DNA of 32,471 bases from NCBI GenBank assembly GCA_003228735.1, contig QIFG01000071.1, positions 1-32,471 of the forward strand, read 5' to 3'. Below the pieces are notes generated by a model. It ran no database searches and had not been told where the DNA came from. It worked only from the letters and a program-made list of their open reading frames with translations. The translations under genes were made by a program, and so were the position numbers. Of this stretch, positions 1 through 8,286 are shown in pieces (the first letter of the stretch is position 1; each line of letters opens with the position of its first letter). This DNA comes from Zetaproteobacteria bacterium (GTDB lineage Bacteria > Pseudomonadota > Zetaproteobacteria > Mariprofundales > Mariprofundaceae).

Positions 1-387
1 AGCCGCTAGAAAAAAAACCGTATCGCCCTCTTCCATGACATCCTCAACACGAACCACCGTATCTGCACCCTTGGGCCTTGGCGCGCCGGTCATAATACGT
101 GCCGCCTTACCTGACAATATCTTTACCTGTGACATTTGCCCTGCACGGATGTCCTCCACGACAGCCAGGCTGACCGGCGCATTTTCCGTGGTTTCGGCAA
201 TATCGGCGAAACGGACTGCGTAGCCATCCATTGCCGAAACGTCGTAAGGGGGATGATTGCGGTTCGCTTTCACATCTTTGGCCAGCACACGGTTCAGGGA
301 ATCATGCAGTGGAGACTGCTCAGCCTGAGGCAAGTGAATATGTTTCAAAATACAGGCTTGTGCTTCTAACACTGAAAGGTAACTCAT
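1..387 (-). CDS. moeA: Molybdopterin molybdenumtransferase MoeA, N-terminal part (cut by window edge)
   Basis: MoeA inserts molybdate into adenylylated molybdopterin, the last step of Mo-MPT synthesis in the cytoplasm. The 129 visible codons read in frame to the window edge and carry the MoeA N-terminal hallmarks: an early helix, then PPYDVSAMDGYAVRFADI around residues 58-75, and GKAARIMTGAPRPKGADTVV around residues 96-115. The start is the ATG at 387-385, whose bases overlap the TGA of mobA (4-bp ATGA overlap), so the gene is translationally coupled and last in the visible operon. About 270 C-terminal residues should lie outside the window. Identity is clear from the motifs. Confidence 0.93.
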   Translation of the reverse strand, partial: MSYLSVLEAQACILKHIHLPQAEQSPLHDSLNRVLAKDVKANRNHPPYDVSAMDGYAVRFADIAETTENAPVSLAVVEDIRAGQMSQVKILSGKAARIMTGAPRPKGADTVVRVEDVMEEGDTVFFLAA

Positions 388-965
388 TGAATGGTCTCTA
401 TCCTTCTAACATCATCAGGGGTATCCAGGCTGATAAAGCTGTGCAGCTGTGGATCCGTCGCTTTTACTTCCTCCTCGGAAACCAGGCAGGTCTCCACACT
501 GTCCAGCAAACGCATCATGCTGCGTTCCCCCCTTTCAATCTGCGCCTGTATTACCGAAAGGCAGTTTTTGGAATAAAAACCAGCTAATGGCTGAGGCATT
601 TTGTGAACCAATGCTACAACGGCATCACAGTCATCCCGCCGTTTTGCCAATGCGAGCACCAGATCGGGCGAAATCAGCGGCATATCGCATCCGACGACAA
701 AAACCCAGTGTGTATTAACGCTCTCCAGTGCAGTGGCGATGCCCATTATCGGCCCTTTCCCTGCGACTAGATCGCACACTTGCAGGCAGGCCAGACGGCT
801 CCTCGGCTCTCTAACACTGACTACAACACGGGAAAACACAGACTGCATGCGCCGAACGGTATGAGTTAATAATGTTTCACCTGCAAGTAATACATCCGCT
901 TTGTCCTGCCCCATGCGGCTGGATTCGCCGCCTGCAAGAATGACGGCCGTACAATTCTCAATCAT
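384..965 (-). CDS. mobA: Molybdenum cofactor guanylyltransferase MobA
   Basis: MobA transfers GMP from GTP to Mo-molybdopterin, giving the MGD form used by DMSO-reductase-family enzymes such as the NasA encoded upstream. The 193-residue product, close to E. coli MobA (194), opens with the nucleotidyltransferase signature AVILAGGESSRMGQDKA (residues about 7-23) and has VVGCDMPLISPDL near residue 100. The reading frame stays open upstream to 1136, but the ATG at 965 places the LAGG motif at the usual N-terminal position and overlaps the mobB stop by 8 bp. The upstream extension only shadows mobB. It overlaps moeA by 4 bp. Confidence 0.94.
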   Translation of the reverse strand: MIENCTAVILAGGESSRMGQDKADVLLAGETLLTHTVRRMQSVFSRVVVSVREPRSRLACLQVCDLVAGKGPIMGIATALESVNTHWVFVVGCDMPLISPDLVLALAKRRDDCDAVVALVHKMPQPLAGFYSKNCLSVIQAQIERGERSMMRLLDSVETCLVSEEEVKATDPQLHSFISLDTPDDVRRIETIQ

Positions 966-1266
966 TGCTGTTTTCAATCCGGATTGTCTCGCTATCAAGG
1001 CTGGCTGTCTTCTTCTGCCAGTAAGCGCGAATGCCTTCCTCTCCTCTGCGTTCGGCCCAGGCATTGAGCTGAGATCGATCACTGGCAAATTCGTAGAGTG
1101 GCACGCCGAATCCGCACGAGGTTTGCACGAGGTCAACGCTCAGATCAAATTGGTGCAATGTCGAGTCCAGCCCAAACACATCTGTCACTACTGCAATCAG
1201 TTTTTCCAGCAGTGTCGTTTTGCCGGAATTGGAGCCGCCCACTATAGAGAGAACAGGCGTACTCAT
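958..1266 (-). CDS. mobB: Short MobB-like GTPase, apparently with an internal deletion
   Basis: MobB is a P-loop GTPase that helps MobA make the guanine-dinucleotide form of the Mo cofactor. The 102-residue product begins with beta-1 and a Walker A typical of MobB (PVLSIVGGSNSGKTTLLEKLI, about residues 4-24; quoted in two parts: PVLSIVGG and SNSGKTTLLEKLI). It then runs straight into AVVTDVFGLDSTLHQFDLS, which resembles the C-terminal IAVATD...FDLND part of MobB. Normal MobB is about 165-175 residues, so the central segment seems missing in frame. The start ATG 1266-1264 overlaps the moaE TGA by 4 bp. MobB is dispensable in E. coli, so loss of activity may be tolerated. Confidence 0.75.
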   Translation of the reverse strand: MSTPVLSIVGGSNSGKTTLLEKLIAVVTDVFGLDSTLHQFDLSVDLVQTSCGFGVPLYEFASDRSQLNAWAERRGEEGIRAYWQKKTASLDSETIRIENSND

Positions 1267-1709
1267 GGGTGTTGTACAACCCATGACTCACCTTCAGGCG
1301 TTACTTCCTTCTTCCAGACGGGTACACGCTGCTTTAGTTCGCCGATCAACCAGCGGCAGGCATCGAATGCCGGAGAACGGTGCTCCGCACCCACCACAAT
1401 CAGCACAATCTGATCGCCTGCATGCACAGTAGTCACCCGATGAACCAGCCGGGCCTCGACAATATCAAAGCGCTCCAATGCCTCTGTTCGCAATGCCTGC
1501 ATCGCGCCCTTGGCCATATCGGCATATTGCTCAAAGCTAATCGACGAAACATCCCGACCCTCGGAAAAATCACGCGCGCAACCAAGGAAAGATACGATTC
1601 CGCCAATTCGCTTGGACACCTCACGAAGCGCATTGACCTCGACTTCAATCGAGAAATCTTCTTCCTGAATACGCGCTGCGTCACCATTTATGTACACTTC
1701 ATCCCCCAC
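1263..1709 (-). CDS. moaE: Molybdopterin synthase catalytic subunit MoaE
   Basis: MoaE, paired with MoaD, adds two sulfurs to cyclic pyranopterin to make molybdopterin. The 148-residue product shows family signatures: GGIVSFLGCARDFSEG around residues 36-51, a VHRVTTVHAGD segment, EHRSPAFDAC around 108-117, and the lysine-rich catalytic VPVWKKE around 129-135. No ATG fits. A GTG at 1709-1707 lies 5 nt behind a GGAGG ribosome binding site embedded in the last codons of moaD, and is the best start. It is preceded by moaD at a 1-bp gap and overlaps mobB by 4 bp. Confidence 0.93.
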   Translation of the reverse strand: MGDEVYINGDAARIQEEDFSIEVEVNALREVSKRIGGIVSFLGCARDFSEGRDVSSISFEQYADMAKGAMQALRTEALERFDIVEARLVHRVTTVHAGDQIVLIVVGAEHRSPAFDACRWLIGELKQRVPVWKKEVTPEGESWVVQHP

Positions 1710-1710
1710 T

Positions 1711-1950
1711 TCATCCTCCAGAAAATGGCGGCATAATGGCTACTTCATCGCCATTGGATATGGTCGTATTCATATCGCTGGTTTGTTGCTGATTGACGGC
1801 CAATAAAAACATTGCATCGTTCATCGTGGGAAACAAGCGCTGCAAATGGTCGAGAATATCCGCCAGCGTCATACTTTCTTTCCCTGGCACTTCCAACTCT
1901 CTCTCACCAGCCATGTCGGCCAGCATGCCGAATAAAAGCACGCGAATCAT
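1711..1950 (-). CDS. moaD: Molybdopterin synthase sulfur carrier subunit MoaD
   Basis: MoaD is a ubiquitin-fold sulfur carrier that is thiocarboxylated at its C-terminus and donates sulfur inside the MoaDE complex. The product has 79 residues, the normal size, begins MIRVLLFGMLADMAG and ends in PPFSGG with the required terminal Gly-Gly, preceded by the typical NGDEVAIMPPF stretch. The start ATG at 1950-1948 overlaps the moaC TGA by 4 bp. MoeB, which activates MoaD, is not in the window. Confidence 0.95.
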   Translation of the reverse strand: MIRVLLFGMLADMAGERELEVPGKESMTLADILDHLQRLFPTMNDAMFLLAVNQQQTSDMNTTISNGDEVAIMPPFSGG

Positions 1951-2426
1951 TGATCACGCACCCAGTCACCACTTTTACCGCCACGCTTCTCTTCAAGTTG
2001 GAGGCCGGTAATGCGCATGCTCCTATCCACCGCCTTGCACATGTCATAGATGGTCAGCAACGCTGTAGAAACTGCCATCAGCGCCTCCATCTCAACACCG
2101 GTTTTACCACTGCAGTTGACAGACACCTCGACTTTCATACCAGCACCACCCTCAAGCTCTGAGAAAGCCACTTCGACACCGGATAACATGAGCGGATGGC
2201 ACATCGGAATCAGATCAGGAGTTTTCTTGGCGCCCATCACGGCGGCAACATCAGCCACAGCCAGCACATTGCCTTTCTTCAACCCATCTGCACGAATACG
2301 CCGCAAAGTTTGCGGCTGCATCCGGATCACGCCACTGGCCACAGCCACGCGTGCGCTCTCGTCCTTGCCGGACACATCGACCATGCGTGCACGTCCGCTC
2401 TCATCGAAGTGAGTGAGTTTATTCAT
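1947..2426 (-). CDS. moaC: Cyclic pyranopterin monophosphate synthase MoaC
   Basis: MoaC converts 3',8-cyclo-7,8-dihydro-GTP, the product of MoaA, to cyclic pyranopterin monophosphate. The 159-residue product (E. coli 161) has the N-terminal DESGRARMVDVSGK, the LIPMCHPLMLSGV active-site loop around residues 74-86, GKTGVEMEALMAV around 109-121 and YDMCKAVDR around 129-137. The start ATG 2426-2424 overlaps the modC TGA by 4 bp. An ATG five codons upstream would run further into modC and is less likely. Confidence 0.96.
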   Translation of the reverse strand: MNKLTHFDESGRARMVDVSGKDESARVAVASGVIRMQPQTLRRIRADGLKKGNVLAVADVAAVMGAKKTPDLIPMCHPLMLSGVEVAFSELEGGAGMKVEVSVNCSGKTGVEMEALMAVSTALLTIYDMCKAVDRSMRITGLQLEEKRGGKSGDWVRDQ

Positions 2427-3106
2427 GCCATGTTTTTCCACCTGGATTTATCGGCTGCTGTACCTGCTTCAACCAGTAAATGTCCCTGGCGCATATACCA
2501 GTGTTGATCCGCCAGCACTCGGGCATCTTCAGCATCATGGCTGACCATGAGTACTGAAATCTGAAGTTGCTGCCGTATACCCTTCAACCAATCACGCAAA
2601 CGTGAACGAATCGCGGGCGCCTGCGCTGAAAATGGCTCATCGAGCAGCAACATTTCAGGACAGGCATACAGTGCCCTGGCCAATGCCACGCGCTGTGCTT
2701 CTCCACTGGAGAGCGCATGCGGCCTTCGCTGCATCAAAGCTTCAATCTCAAGCCCCTGCACCAATTCACGCAACCATGCCTCTTTCTCTATACGCCCCTG
2801 ACGGGAAACCCCCAGCGTGATATTTGCCATTGCTGTAAGCCATGGCAGCAGACTGCTGTCGGCCCAGACACAACCCACATGCCTATTTTCAGGGTTCAAC
2901 ACAAAATTCGAAGATGTATCGAGCCAGACATTCCCATTGATACTTATCTGTCCATCATCAGCAGCATCCAGACCGGCCAGTAGGCGCAGCAGCGATGTCT
3001 TGCCTGCGCCGTTCTCACCGGAAATGACAACCCACTCCCTGTCAAAGGAAGCATGGGCATGCAGGCAAAGGTCACCAACCTTATGTTGCACGCGCAGCTG
3101 GTTCAT
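2423..3106 (-). CDS. modC: Molybdate ABC transporter ATP-binding protein ModC (short form)
   Basis: This is the ATPase of a molybdate importer with ModB and ModA. The 227-residue product has Walker A GENGAGKTS near residues 30-38, a signature loop read as LSSGEAQRV rather than LSGGQ near 132-140, Walker B MLLLDEPF near 156-163 and the switch histidine in VSHDAEDA. Two things are unusual. It stops after the nucleotide-binding domain and so lacks the C-terminal TOBE/Mop regulatory domain of E. coli ModC (352 residues). The Q-loop reads VGCVWADSSLLPW, where the canonical glutamine (VFQ) is missing. It overlaps modB and moaC by 4 bp each. Its position between modB and moaC makes molybdate the likely substrate. 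Confidence 0.88.
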   Translation of the reverse strand: MNQLRVQHKVGDLCLHAHASFDREWVVISGENGAGKTSLLRLLAGLDAADDGQISINGNVWLDTSSNFVLNPENRHVGCVWADSSLLPWLTAMANITLGVSRQGRIEKEAWLRELVQGLEIEALMQRRPHALSSGEAQRVALARALYACPEMLLLDEPFSAQAPAIRSRLRDWLKGIRQQLQISVLMVSHDAEDARVLADQHWYMRQGHLLVEAGTAADKSRWKNMA

Positions 3107-3777
3107 GGCCGAACCCCTACAGCAAGCCCGCGCCGGTTCACCGCATACACCACTGTCAATACGGCAAAGGACACAGAGAGCAATACCAGTGCGAGCTGAT
3201 TGGCCCTGGAGTCCTGCTGCATTTCAACAAGCTCAAACAGAGCGATGCTGGCCACCCTGGTTTCAGACGGAATCGAACCGCCAACCATGAGCACCACACC
3301 GAATTCACCCATTGTATGGGCAAAGGCCAGTGCGACAGCGGCCAGCACGCCCCCCTTGGCAGCTGGTAATATCACCCGGCTTGCACGCTGCCAGAGATTC
3401 AGTTGCTGGGTATGCGCCATCTCCAGCCAGTTTTTCGGAATCGCCAACAGTGCGTGCTGCATCGGCTGTACTGCAAATGGCAGGCTGTAAAGGATGGAAG
3501 CAGTCACCATGCCCGAAAACGAGAAAGCCAGTGTTGAATCAAACCAAGCCTGCCAGCTTTCTCCAATCCATGTATCCGGCGCGATCAGAAGCAAAACAAA
3601 ATAGCCGAGCACTGTAGGAGGAAGCACAAGTGGCAGGGCAACAATTGTCTCAAGCATGGTACGCCCCCGAAAATGACCAAAGGCAAGCAGGTAAGCCAGA
3701 GGCATCGCGATCACCAGCAGGATAGCTGTTGTCACCGTAGCAAGCTTGAGTGATATGAACAGCGCTTCCCACATCAT
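3103..3777 (-). CDS. modB: Molybdate ABC transporter permease ModB
   Basis: This is the inner-membrane channel subunit of the ModABC importer. About 225 residues, close to E. coli ModB (229), with about five hydrophobic helices and the ModB-type loop LPLVLPPTVLGYF near the N-terminus. The coupling-helix region that docks on the ATPase lies near AHTMGEFGVVLMVGGSIPS. The best start is the ATG at 3777-3775, whose bases overlap the modA TGA by 4 bp; an in-frame GTG at 3786 is an alternative three codons upstream. There is no separate ribosome binding site, consistent with translational coupling to modA. Confidence 0.92.
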   Translation of the reverse strand: MMWEALFISLKLATVTTAILLVIAMPLAYLLAFGHFRGRTMLETIVALPLVLPPTVLGYFVLLLIAPDTWIGESWQAWFDSTLAFSFSGMVTASILYSLPFAVQPMQHALLAIPKNWLEMAHTQQLNLWQRASRVILPAAKGGVLAAVALAFAHTMGEFGVVLMVGGSIPSETRVASIALFELVEMQQDSRANQLALVLLSVSFAVLTVVYAVNRRGLAVGVRP

Positions 3778-4478
3778 CGGCGCCACTGCATCACCAGCAG
3801 TGCTCGATCAGACCCAATGCGAGCCATCCATGCGCGAACAACCGGGGCATCCCGTAAGGCAACAGCCTGGTGCACGATGGGCGCATAAAGAGACGAATCA
3901 ATTACCAGGGCATGGCCGCCTTTCACGCTGCCCGCTGCAACCATGCCGACATCAGCAAGGCCTTTGGCAACCATCATTGCCGCCTGCATTTCGTTCTGGG
4001 CATAAACCAACTTATCCTTCACCTGCTGCCAAATACCGGCATGTTCCAGTGCTTCACGTGCAGCTTGCCCATAAGGAGCAGCCTCCGGATTGGCGATAAC
4101 GATGTGCCGGACATCGTCACTCGTCAAAGCTTGAAGATCAGGAAACTTCTTCACCCTACTCCAAAGACTTAATTGTCCGGTCGCATAGGTTATGCGCGTA
4201 CCAGCCACGATGTGTCCCTCACGCTCCAACCGCTCAGGGCGGGCATTGTCCGCCGCCATAAATACATCAAACGGCGCACCCTGCACAATCTGCGTGTAAA
4301 GCCTGCCGGTTGAACCTGGAATCAGGCGCACCTTCACGCCATGCTGCTGCTCAAAGCCCGTGGCAATTTCCTGCATGGGGCCATACATACTCGAAGCCAC
4401 AGCCACAGTCAGCATGTCACCAGCCAGTGCAGAATTGGGTGCCAAACACATCGTCACGAATACCCAGAAGCATTTCAT
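3774..4478 (-). CDS. modA: Molybdate-binding periplasmic protein ModA
   Basis: ModA captures molybdate in the periplasm for ModBC. From the ATG at 4478 the product has 234 residues and a signal peptide ending in NSALA before GDMLTVAVASSM, with a serine-containing oxyanion loop right after it. Other family features are PGSTGRLYTQI, FDVFMAADNARP and AAPYGQAAREAL. The moaA stop ends 1 bp upstream; a GGTGGA motif within the moaA tail serves as a ribosome binding site. A TTG four codons upstream is a possible alternative start. It overlaps modB by 4 bp. Confidence 0.93.
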   Translation of the reverse strand: MKCFWVFVTMCLAPNSALAGDMLTVAVASSMYGPMQEIATGFEQQHGVKVRLIPGSTGRLYTQIVQGAPFDVFMAADNARPERLEREGHIVAGTRITYATGQLSLWSRVKKFPDLQALTSDDVRHIVIANPEAAPYGQAAREALEHAGIWQQVKDKLVYAQNEMQAAMMVAKGLADVGMVAAGSVKGGHALVIDSSLYAPIVHQAVALRDAPVVRAWMARIGSDRALLVMQWRR

Positions 4479-4479
4479 T

Positions 4480-5514
4480 TCATCCACCAATATGAATCAT
4501 CGAGCGCTGGCCAGCTTGTTTATTGAGGCCGTAGACTCCGATCTCAGGCTTGATTAGTGCAGCACGGGCAAACACAGCTCGAATATCATCATCGCTGCCG
4601 CCATTTCTGATCATGTCACGCAGATCAAGCTCATCATCATCAGGCAGGCAGGAGCGCAAATGGCCATCCGCCGTCAGGCGTAGCCGGTTGCAGCCATCGC
4701 AAAAGCGCTCGGACATCGGAGTGATAAAACCGACTTTGCCCTTTGTTTCCTTCAATGGCAGATAGCGTGCCGCCGTATTGCCTGTTTCAGATTTGGCATC
4801 AACATCGACACGATGCCGCACCTCGGGCTGTTCCAATACCTCATCGATCGATATGTAATGTTTCTCCCAATCCAAGCCATGCTTCATCGGCATAAGTTCA
4901 ATGAAGCGGACGGTCAAATTTCGCTCGGCTGCAAAATCGATCAGTTCCGGAACCTCTTCGTCATTGATGCCGCGTACTAGCACGGTATTCAACTTGATCG
5001 GCGCGAATCCCGCTGCCATAGCAGCGCCGATACCTTCAAGCACCGGCGCCAGATCGATTCCCGGCAGCTTCCGAAAGCGGAGCGGGTTAAGGCTATCCAG
5101 GCTGATATTGATACGGGTGATACCAGCATTCCATATTTCATCTGCATGTTTGGCGAGCAAAGTGGCATTTGTTGTCATGGACAGGTCAGAGATTCCCGGA
5201 ATCTGTTTGATTTTCTCAATGAGACTGGGTAAGCACCGGCGCACCAGAGGCTCCCCGCCCGTAATGCGCACCTTGTTTACGCCCAGACCAGCGGCCACTC
5301 GGACAATGCGCTCAATCTCTTCAAATGTAAGAATTTGACTATACGGCTCGGCACGATAGGCATTCGCAGCCGGACGACAGTAATCGCAACGCATATTGCA
5401 GCGATCAGTTATCGAAATACGGAGGTAGGTCAGCCTGCGGCCAAAGCGGTCAGTCAGCTCACTTCGGGATGGCGGCCGTTCATAAAAGCGTATGGGGATC
5501 GCTTCTACCATCAT
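4480..5514 (-). CDS. moaA: GTP 3',8-cyclase MoaA (radical SAM)
   Basis: MoaA starts molybdopterin synthesis by rearranging GTP with radical SAM chemistry. The 344-residue product has the N-terminal [4Fe-4S] motif CNMRCDYC (C39, C43, C46), the SAM-binding RITGGEP, and the C-terminal cluster FCDGCNRLRL followed by LRSCL, which binds GTP. It ends in the functionally important Gly-Gly (MIHIGG). The chosen ATG at 5514 overlaps the nasA TGA by 4 bp; the next codon is also ATG. An open extension to 5610 merely shadows nasA. It is the first cofactor gene after nasA. Confidence 0.96.
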   Translation of the reverse strand: MMVEAIPIRFYERPPSRSELTDRFGRRLTYLRISITDRCNMRCDYCRPAANAYRAEPYSQILTFEEIERIVRVAAGLGVNKVRITGGEPLVRRCLPSLIEKIKQIPGISDLSMTTNATLLAKHADEIWNAGITRINISLDSLNPLRFRKLPGIDLAPVLEGIGAAMAAGFAPIKLNTVLVRGINDEEVPELIDFAAERNLTVRFIELMPMKHGLDWEKHYISIDEVLEQPEVRHRVDVDAKSETGNTAARYLPLKETKGKVGFITPMSERFCDGCNRLRLTADGHLRSCLPDDDELDLRDMIRNGGSDDDIRAVFARAALIKPEIGVYGLNKQAGQRSMIHIGG

Positions 5515-8198
5515 GAAACCAGCAAGCGCTTGATTTCCGGCACACAGGAACCGCAGTCGGTGCCGGCCATGGTGCAGGCTTTGATGGCATCGACTGAATC
5601 CGCGCCACATTTGATGGCTGCCCTAAGTTCCAATTCACCGACATTATTGCAAGCGCAGATGATTTTACCCTTAGTATCTTCCTTGTTGACCGGCCCTCCG
5701 GGGGCGAGCAGATATGGCCGAAGCTCGCCGACATCACGTCCTTCCAACATCAGTTTCCGCAGCCATTGGGCCTCTCCGATATCACCTCCGACCCAGCGCA
5801 CAGCTATCAAACGCCCATCCTCTAACCATGCCTTGCGGTTGATGCCGTGTTTACGGTCTGAATAGGACAGAGTTTCAATACTTTTGCCTTGTTCCAGTAA
5901 TTGATCCAGCCGTTTATATTGCTCTTGCTGCAAGGGTCTGGTGCAAGCCAGTTCGGCCACCGTCACAGGATGATCGCCGCCCATGCAACAGACGACGCCA
6001 TAGCTATAACCCTCGATCATCTTGCGGCCAAGTTTGAGGTTTCGGCCGGCTATCAACACCTTGCCGCGCCATGCAGGTTCATAGCGTTCCACCTGAATAG
6101 CGGCATGCTTGAATTCCGGCTCTTTGGAGACAGGATCAATCACCGATTGGGTTAAACTGTTTGAACGCCCGCTCCTGGCAGTCATCTCGCCCCAGTGCAT
6201 GGGTAAAAATGCCAGTTCAGGGCGAATATCCCGGCTGATTTGGACTGGAACGACCACTTCACCGCGACGAGAAATGACGCGAACCAAATCTTCTTCCCCG
6301 ATACCGCGCGACTCGGCATCGTTCGGGTGAATTTGCAACCGGGGAGCGGATACATGCTGCATCAGTTGCGGCACATTGCCGGTCTTGGTCATGGTATGCC
6401 ATTGGTCCCGGATGCGGCCCGTGGTAAGCGACATGGGATATTCGGCATCGGTTGCCTCTGCCACCGGCCGATAGATCATATCGATGAAGTTGGCTTTGCC
6501 ATCGGCGGTTTCAAACGCTCCATCTGAATAGAGGCGTTTCGCTTTTCCCTGTTTTTCACCTTCAGGGAAGGGCCACTGTTGCGGCCCTTGCTCATCGAGT
6601 ATGGCATAAGACAGGCCCGTGATATCAATATCCTTGCCAGCAGTCAGCCCCCGGTGCTCATTGAATATTTCCTCGGTGCGCTCATACGCAAATGCATCCT
6701 GCCAATCCTTGCCTAACCTCTCCCCCAAGAAGATGGCAAAGTCGGCTGCAATTTTCCAATCCGGCCGGCTTAACCCGGCCGCCGGAAGCGCCTGCTGAAG
6801 ATGGGTGATGCAACGTTCGGAGTTAGTGACCGAACCTTCTTTCTCAGCCCAGCCTGCGGCAGGGAAAAGAATATGTGCAAATCTTGTTGTATCGGTCGGG
6901 TGATAGGCATCCGATACCATCACAAGTTCTGCTTTTTTCAAAGCAGCTTCGGCCCGTTTTGCATCCGGCATGGAAACAACAGGGTTGGTGCAGGCAATCC
7001 ATACTGCCTTCACCTTGCCTGATTCAAGTGCATCAAAGAGTTCTGTTGCTGTTAAGCCCGGCTTATCGGAAACCGAATCAACACCCCAATATGCAGCCAC
7101 CTCTTTGCAATGCTCCGGATTGGCATACTCACGATGTGCAGCCAGCATACTTGCCATACCGCCAACCTCGCGACCACCCATCGCATTCGGTTGTCCCGTC
7201 AGTGAAAATGGCCCACATCCAGGTTGGCCGATCTGGCCCGTAGTCAAATGAAGGTTCAGTAGCGCATTATTCTTGTCTGTGCCTGAAGTGGACTGGTTCA
7301 TGCCCATGGACCAGAAGGAAAGGGTTTTGTTTTCGGCAAACCAGAGGGCAGCTTTCACGATGTCGGCCGCATCCAAACCACAAATTCCTGCCGCCTTGCG
7401 TGGCGTCATCGCTTGCACGCGTTCACATACCGCACCAAAGCCCTGTGTGTGCCGATCAATATAATCCTGATCAATGAGATTTTCCCAAATCAGTACATTC
7501 AGCATAGCCTGCAACAGCGGCACATCGGTTCCGGGCTTTAATGGCAAAAACAGATCAGCAATCGAGCAGGTATCTGTGCGCCTCGGATCGGCCACCACCA
7601 CCTTCAGACCAGGGTTCGCTTCCTTGGCGGCTTCCATACGGCGAAAAACAATCGGATGGGCATAAGCCGGATTCGCGCCGATAATAAAATACGCGCTGGC
7701 CAATTCGATATCCTCATAACAGGCCGGTGGCCCATCGGCGCCAAAAGCGCGCTTATATCCGGCTACAGCCGAAGACATGCACAGACGTGAATTGGCGTCA
7801 ATATTATTACTGCCGATAAAACCCTTCATCAGCTTGTTGAAGACATAATAGTCTTCCGTCAGCAACTGGCCGGAAACATAAAAAGCTACGGCATCCGGGC
7901 CATGTTCACGGATAATATCGGCAAACTTCTGCGCCCCATAATCCAGTGCAGTATCCCAGTCCACCGGGGCAAAGGGTTGATCGAAAGATGTGCGTAACTG
8001 CGGATGTAGCAAACGATCATCCGTACGCACGGTATGATGCAGTTCACGGCCCTTGGAACACAGTTTTCCATGATTGGCGGGATGATGCTCATCGCCGGTC
8101 AGCGAAATAATGCGTTCTCCGTCGGTTTCCAGACGGATGCCGCATCCTGTTCCACAATAGGAGCAAGCGGTACTTACCGTCCGGAACTCATGCTTCAT
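5511..8198 (-). CDS. nasA: Assimilatory nitrate reductase, catalytic subunit, with C-terminal BFD-type domain
   Basis: This cytoplasmic enzyme reduces nitrate to nitrite using Mo-bis-MGD and a [4Fe-4S] cluster. The 895-residue protein starts with CSYCGTGCG (C12, C15, C19) and CSKG (C47), the N-terminal cluster of the molybdopterin oxidoreductase family. The Mo-cofactor domains fill the middle, including the molydopterin-dinucleotide-binding C-terminal region (MSLTTGRIRDQWHTMT). The last 50 or so residues form a bacterioferritin-associated-ferredoxin-like [2Fe-2S] domain (CACN near 845 and CGSC near 883). There is no Tat signal, as expected for an assimilatory enzyme. A clear AAGGAG lies 8 nt before the ATG. 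No NADH-binding NasC-type partner is encoded nearby, so the electron donor is unknown. Confidence 0.95.
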   Translation of the reverse strand: MKHEFRTVSTACSYCGTGCGIRLETDGERIISLTGDEHHPANHGKLCSKGRELHHTVRTDDRLLHPQLRTSFDQPFAPVDWDTALDYGAQKFADIIREHGPDAVAFYVSGQLLTEDYYVFNKLMKGFIGSNNIDANSRLCMSSAVAGYKRAFGADGPPACYEDIELASAYFIIGANPAYAHPIVFRRMEAAKEANPGLKVVVADPRRTDTCSIADLFLPLKPGTDVPLLQAMLNVLIWENLIDQDYIDRHTQGFGAVCERVQAMTPRKAAGICGLDAADIVKAALWFAENKTLSFWSMGMNQSTSGTDKNNALLNLHLTTGQIGQPGCGPFSLTGQPNAMGGREVGGMASMLAAHREYANPEHCKEVAAYWGVDSVSDKPGLTATELFDALESGKVKAVWIACTNPVVSMPDAKRAEAALKKAELVMVSDAYHPTDTTRFAHILFPAAGWAEKEGSVTNSERCITHLQQALPAAGLSRPDWKIAADFAIFLGERLGKDWQDAFAYERTEEIFNEHRGLTAGKDIDITGLSYAILDEQGPQQWPFPEGEKQGKAKRLYSDGAFETADGKANFIDMIYRPVAEATDAEYPMSLTTGRIRDQWHTMTKTGNVPQLMQHVSAPRLQIHPNDAESRGIGEEDLVRVISRRGEVVVPVQISRDIRPELAFLPMHWGEMTARSGRSNSLTQSVIDPVSKEPEFKHAAIQVERYEPAWRGKVLIAGRNLKLGRKMIEGYSYGVVCCMGGDHPVTVAELACTRPLQQEQYKRLDQLLEQGKSIETLSYSDRKHGINRKAWLEDGRLIAVRWVGGDIGEAQWLRKLMLEGRDVGELRPYLLAPGGPVNKEDTKGKIICACNNVGELELRAAIKCGADSVDAIKACTMAGTDCGSCVPEIKRLLVS

Positions 8199-8286
8199 GA
8201 TTCAAGCTCCTTTGCTTTCCACAAAACAGCATGCAGGATCAGATGATTAGTCGAGTAGATCATTACTCACAAGTTATGACCAAAGA

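Noticed and set aside
966-1136. N-terminal extension of mobA
   Set aside because: It reads out of frame through mobB, has no MobA homology and puts the LAGG motif too far from the N-terminus.
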